A stretch of DNA of 8,991 nucleotides. It comes from Bacteroidales bacterium. GTDB taxonomy: Bacteria; Bacteroidota; Bacteroidia; Bacteroidales; WCHB1-69. Within the stretch, counting starts at the first letter, position 1, and the number at the start of each line of letters is the position of its first letter. This document shows, piece by piece, positions 6,104 to 8,991 of this stretch. The position numbers and the translations under genes were made by a program. The DNA lies in assembly GCA_016290715.1 (NCBI GenBank), contig JAEEUY010000244.1, positions 1-8,991 on the forward strand. Direction: 5' to 3'. The notes under the pieces are model-generated. The model was not told the origin of the DNA. It worked only from the letters and a program-made list of their open reading frames with translations, and did no database searches.

Positions 6104-6711
6104 ATTGCGTATTTCATTTTTTCCATGATGCCCGACAACATATATTTGGCACGGAAAAGTTGGATTTTAACATTATTCATGCTAATGTTTAACTCTTGGG
6201 CTATTTCCTCATAACTAAGTTCCTGAAAATAACGAAGTTCTATTAATGTCCTGTATTTTGGGCGCAGCTGTTCAACCGCCCAATGCATCACGCGGATACG
6301 TTCTTTTTTCATATAGGACTCTTCTTGGGAAAATTCCGAACTGAACCCCGCGGCCCCGCGGCCTACTGAATTTTCTATATTGATAAAATCCTCATCAACA
6401 CATTGCGGACTCGTATTTTTCCGCCTCATATAGTCAATGCAATTATTGATAGCAATTCTAAAAAGCCAAGTGGAAAAAGCGTAATCGGTTGTATATTTGT
6501 CCAAATTGCGGAAAGCCTTGCCAAAAGCCTCAATGGTTAGATCTTCCGCATCACTCGGATTTTTCATCATTTTAAGAAGCGTGAAGTAGAGAGGGTCGCG
6601 ATAATAACGGAGCAAGTCGGAATAGGCTTTCTGACTGCCATTTTCCAGTGCATCTTTTACCAGCAACGCGTCACGTTCGGCTTTTTCTGAAATACTATTT
6701 TTTACTTCCAT
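6100..6711 (-). CDS. ECF-type RNA polymerase sigma-70 family factor
   Basis: The 203-residue protein contains only the sigma2 and sigma4 domains, as in ECF sigma factors. Region 2 spans about residues 25-100, with DAEDLTIEAFGKAF (54-67) and FSTWLFRIAINNCIDYMRRK (79-98) for core binding and -10 recognition. Region 4 spans about 143-200, with the helix-turn-helix YEEIAQELNISMNNVKIQLFRAK (167-189). Between them lies a linker of about 40 residues containing GRGAAGF (117-123), encoded by an abnormal all-G/C block. The ATG lies inside the last codons of the glycosyltransferase gene (10-base overlap), and the stop codon overlaps the radical SAM start. No anti-sigma gene or FecR-like gene adjoins it, so control of its activity is not evident. 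Its regulon cannot be predicted. Confidence 0.93.
   Translation of the reverse strand: MEVKNSISEKAERDALLVKDALENGSQKAYSDLLRYYRDPLYFTLLKMMKNPSDAEDLTIEAFGKAFRNLDKYTTDYAFSTWLFRIAINNCIDYMRRKNTSPQCVDEDFINIENSVGRGAAGFSSEFSQEESYMKKERIRVMHWAVEQLRPKYRTLIELRYFQELSYEEIAQELNISMNNVKIQLFRAKYMLSGIMEKMKYAI
6346..6361. repeat. Tandem 8-bp duplication (CCCCGCGG x2) within the sigma gene
   Basis: CCCCGCGG occurs twice in direct succession, and two more C residues extend the run to 18 consecutive G/C bases (6346-6363) in an otherwise A/T-rich gene. Each unit contains the palindrome CCGCGG, so the block can also fold back on itself. It encodes GRGAAGF in the sigma2-sigma4 linker. Eight is not a multiple of three, so gain or loss of one unit would shift the frame and remove sigma4. 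Confidence 0.85.
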
Positions 6712-7838
6712 TTCTCAAAATTTGATGCTAAATTAATCAGCGGATTTAGAAAAGCGAATACTATGTCGTACCACAAAAATAGAGGGATGAGTTTTTTTTC
6801 ATTCAGTTTCGCAGCGGCCATTCCTTGTACAACATACTGAGAGGCTATTTTCACCACGATGATGCCGATCGCCGTCAGCAAACAGGCCAAATTTCCCAGA
6901 CTAACAATGAGAGCGACTATCGCAGCGAAATAGAAAAGCAACGACATGCAGTTGTAATTTCTCAATACGAAACGCGATTTCAACTTGTAATGAGATCGGG
7001 ATATACATTGGAACCTCTTCTTACGCAACCAGTTAAAGAATGAATCTTGTGGCTGGATGATTGTTGCATCAGGGTGAGACACCACATTCTGAATATTTTT
7101 TTTCGCAATTTCATTGATAAAAATATCATCATCGCCGAAAGGCAAACGAAACTGGGATACAAATTTCTTCTGGTTTTGAAAGAATATCGTCTTCGTATAG
7201 GCCAAATTCCGGCCGTTCGCCAATACAGGCATGTTTGCCATGGCATACGAAAAAGCCTGCAACGAGCTCATCAAGGCATCATACCGTTGGATGCGATTGT
7301 TGGCTCCCTCCTGATTCGGACAGGTAACGTGCCCTATAACGATTTGCGTATTACGGACAAATTGTTGCGCGACATGCTGCAACCAATAGGGGGAAGAAGG
7401 GATACAACAAGCATCTGTCAACAACACTTTTTCGTGCGTAGCCGCTTGTATGCCAATAGACAACGGGAAACGTTTCCCTTGCATATTGGAGATAGAGGAA
7501 GACAAATCCACTGGGTGCAAATGATTGTACCGTTGTTTGTATTCCACTAACAATGAAGCTGTTTCATCCCGTGAATTATCATTCACCAAAACCACCTCAT
7601 AATTAGGATACTCCTGTGTAAGAAGTGAAGGCAGGGATTTAATCAGGTTGTGGGCTTCGTCGCGAGCGGTAATAACGATAGAAACAGGAGGGAAATCTTC
7701 CGTCGCATGAAGCGGTTTTTCCTTCCTGAAAGAGAAACGAGCGAATAAACCGAAATAGTATAACAGCAATACTAACGTAATTACCCCTAAAATTATCAGA
7801 CAAACAAGAGAAAGTTGTTGAAGTACAATAAACAACAT
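6702..7838 (-). CDS. Membrane-anchored family 2 glycosyltransferase
   Basis: The 378-residue protein is a GT-A fold family 2 glycosyltransferase, using a nucleotide-sugar donor on the cytoplasmic face of the inner membrane. A strongly hydrophobic segment (about 9-33) anchors the N-terminus. The catalytic domain begins with PVSIVITARDEAHNL (51-65), followed by YEVVLVNDNSRDET (80-93), LLTDACC (139-145), NGRNLAY (208-214) and FGDDDIF (234-240), the likely acidic catalytic motif. RKKRFQ (272-277) stands where QxxRW is expected. At least two C-terminal membrane segments follow (about 298-333, perhaps also 351-371). The usual DxD is here D142-A-C144. It is the first gene of a cluster divergent from tgt; its end overlaps the sigma gene. 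The sugar and acceptor are unknown; surface glycan synthesis is a guess. Confidence 0.9.
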   Translation of the reverse strand: MLFIVLQQLSLVCLIILGVITLVLLLYYFGLFARFSFRKEKPLHATEDFPPVSIVITARDEAHNLIKSLPSLLTQEYPNYEVVLVNDNSRDETASLLVEYKQRYNHLHPVDLSSSISNMQGKRFPLSIGIQAATHEKVLLTDACCIPSSPYWLQHVAQQFVRNTQIVIGHVTCPNQEGANNRIQRYDALMSSLQAFSYAMANMPVLANGRNLAYTKTIFFQNQKKFVSQFRLPFGDDDIFINEIAKKNIQNVVSHPDATIIQPQDSFFNWLRKKRFQCISRSHYKLKSRFVLRNYNCMSLLFYFAAIVALIVSLGNLACLLTAIGIIVVKIASQYVVQGMAAAKLNEKKLIPLFLWYDIVFAFLNPLINLASNFEKWK

Positions 7839-7860
7839 ACTACTATTTCATATTAAATTG

Positions 7861-7868
7861 CAAAAATA
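7861..7868 (-). promoter_or_regulatory. Putative -7 box of the glycosyltransferase-sigma-radical SAM operon
   Basis: TATTTTTG on the minus strand matches TAnnTTTG and lies 22 bases before the glycosyltransferase ATG, leaving a short leader of about 16 bases. No TTG is found at the expected -33 position (about 7888-7890), so the promoter is incomplete by consensus. It is back to back with a similar box for tgt. Confidence 0.5.
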
Positions 7869-7882
7869 TCTAAAGATTTAGA
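7869..7882. promoter_or_regulatory. 14-bp palindrome between divergent promoters, possible operator
   Basis: TCTAAA-GA-TTTAGA is a perfect 6-bp inverted repeat with a 2-base spacer. It lies directly between the two outward-facing -7 boxes, where the -33 contacts of either promoter would fall. That position would suit a dimeric regulator affecting both directions. Such short A/T palindromes also arise by chance. Confidence 0.35.
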
Positions 7883-7892
7883 AAAAATCCCT

Positions 7893-7900
7893 TATTTTTG
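7893..7900 (+). promoter_or_regulatory. Putative -7 box of tgt
   Basis: TATTTTTG matches TAnnTTTG and ends 18 bases before the tgt ATG, so the leader would be only about 12 bases. There is no clear TTG 19-21 bases upstream. The same octamer serves the opposite direction at 7868-7861, giving a compact divergent promoter pair. Confidence 0.5.
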
Positions 7901-7918
7901 CCGAAAAATACTAACAAA

Positions 7919-8991
7919 ATGCAGTTCAAAATAGAGAAAACAGATGAGAAGAGTTCCGCACGGATGGGAACGATTATTACTGACCATGGAAACATACAAA
8001 CACCTATATTTATGCCCGTAGGAACGGTGGGGGCCGTTAAAGCCGTTCATATCAATGATGTCAGGGAGCAGGTGAAAGCGCAAATCATATTGGGCAACAC
8101 CTATCATCTATACCTCCGGCCGGGGATGGAAGTGATTGAAGCCGCCGGCGGGTTGCACAAATTCAATGCTTGGGACAAGCCCATCCTGACCGACAGCGGC
8201 GGATTCCAAGTGTTTTCGTTGAGTGGACAGCGGAAAATCAAACCCGACGAAGGCGTTTGGTTCCGTTCGCATATTGATGGTTCCAAACACCTTTTCAGTC
8301 CGGAGAAGGTTATTGACATCCAACGGAGTATAGGTTCTGATATCATGATGGCGTTAGATGAATGCCCCCCCTACCCTTGCGACCACGAATATGCACGCAA
8401 ATCGTTGGACATCACCCACAAATGGCTTGCCCGCTGTTGTACCCATTTTGACCAGACGGAGCCGAAATACGGTCATTCGCAAACCCTGTTTCCCATCGTT
8501 CAAGGGAGTGTTTTCAAAGACTTGCGCACCAAATCGGCCGAATACATTGCCTCACTTGAACGCGAAGGAAACGCTATAGGGGGTGTGTCGGTAGGAGAAC
8601 CCACGGAAATGATGTATGAAATCACCGATCTCTGCTGCCGCATTCTCCCTAAAGACAAACCCCGCTATCTCATGGGGGTTGGAACACCTGCGAACATATT
8701 GGAAAACATAGCTTTAGGTGTCGATATGATGGATTGTGTCATGCCCACCCGAGCTGGAAGACATGGGACTATCTTTACGTGGAACGGCGTTATGAATATG
8801 AAAAACGAACGATGGAAATATGATTTCTCCCCCATCGACGCTAACAGCGACTTGCTCGCCGACCGAATTCATAGCAAAGCCTATCTGCGGCACCTTTATA
8901 CTGCAAACGAAACCCTCGGTCCGATGATTGGCTCTCTCCACAACCTTCATTTCTATCTTGATTTAGTTACCCAAGCCCGTCAGAAAATTGA
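7919..8991 (+). CDS. tgt: Queuine tRNA-ribosyltransferase (TGT), C-terminus cut by window end
   Basis: TGT exchanges guanine at position 34 of Asp, Asn, His and Tyr tRNAs for a queuosine precursor base. The frame is open from the ATG to the window end (357 codons); about 20 residues appear to be missing. Catalytic residues are intact: D92 in TDSGGFQVFSL, D147 in DECPP, the GGVSVGEP loop (221-228) and the nucleophile D272 in MDCVMPTR. NTYHLYLRPG (60-69) is also typical. The C-terminal zinc site is degraded: the CxCxxC positions hold S310, L312 and D315, while the fourth ligand H341 remains. YLRHL (322-326) next to it confirms the alignment. The gene is divergent from the glycosyltransferase operon, and no Shine-Dalgarno precedes it. 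Confidence 0.96.
   Translation, partial: MQFKIEKTDEKSSARMGTIITDHGNIQTPIFMPVGTVGAVKAVHINDVREQVKAQIILGNTYHLYLRPGMEVIEAAGGLHKFNAWDKPILTDSGGFQVFSLSGQRKIKPDEGVWFRSHIDGSKHLFSPEKVIDIQRSIGSDIMMALDECPPYPCDHEYARKSLDITHKWLARCCTHFDQTEPKYGHSQTLFPIVQGSVFKDLRTKSAEYIASLEREGNAIGGVSVGEPTEMMYEITDLCCRILPKDKPRYLMGVGTPANILENIALGVDMMDCVMPTRAGRHGTIFTWNGVMNMKNERWKYDFSPIDANSDLLADRIHSKAYLRHLYTANETLGPMIGSLHNLHFYLDLVTQARQKI

Noticed and set aside
7047..7550. 167-codon plus-strand frame opposite the glycosyltransferase gene
   Set aside because: It is fully antisense to a gene with clear GT-A motifs; its product has no domain-like sequence and no upstream signals.
8104..8346. Minus-strand frames opposite tgt
   Set aside because: They overlap each other and lie inside a well-conserved TGT reading frame; composition is that of antisense shadow.

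Overview
The window looks like chromosomal DNA from a member of the Bacteroidota, most likely the Bacteroidales. Three things support this. The str operon has the order rpsL-rpsG-fusA-rpsJ with no tuf between fusA and rpsJ. Start codons are preceded by A/T-rich sequence rather than a clear Shine-Dalgarno. TAnnTTTG-type -7 promoter boxes recur upstream of genes. A DUF5606-type gene, a family I know only from this phylum, agrees. Nothing suggests phage, plasmid, IS element, CRISPR, rRNA or tRNA. Except for the last gene, every gene is on the minus strand. No gene-free stretch reaches 300 bases; the longest is about 213 bases, upstream of rpsL.

Right to left in transcription order: a divergent promoter region (about 7839-7918) separates tgt (plus strand, cut by the window end) from a minus-strand cluster. 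That cluster is a membrane-anchored family 2 glycosyltransferase (6702-7838), an ECF-type sigma factor (6100-6711) and a YhcC/TIGR01212-type radical SAM protein (5162-6103). Their reading frames overlap by 10 and 4 bases, so they are almost certainly translated as a coupled unit. After a 63-base gap with a possible weak promoter come a repeat-containing lipoprotein (4235-5098) and a DUF5606 protein (3807-4220), closed by a good intrinsic terminator (3736-3774).

The str operon then starts from a well-formed promoter (TTG-N19-TACTTTTG, 3654-3683) and runs rpsL (S12), rpsG (S7), fusA (EF-G), rpsJ (S10). It stops at a strong intrinsic terminator (100-133) only 22 bases after rpsJ. No rplC follows in the remaining sequence, so rpsJ is the last gene of this transcript.

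No new defence or mobile system is visible. The points most worth a second look are: a Tgt whose three zinc-ligand cysteines are all replaced; the coupled glycosyltransferase-sigma-radical SAM trio with no anti-sigma gene; an 18-base all-G/C block in the sigma gene built from an 8-bp tandem duplication; eight regular ~25-residue repeats in the lipoprotein; the termination after rpsJ; and a hairpin between rpsL and rpsG where S7 autoregulation acts in E. coli.
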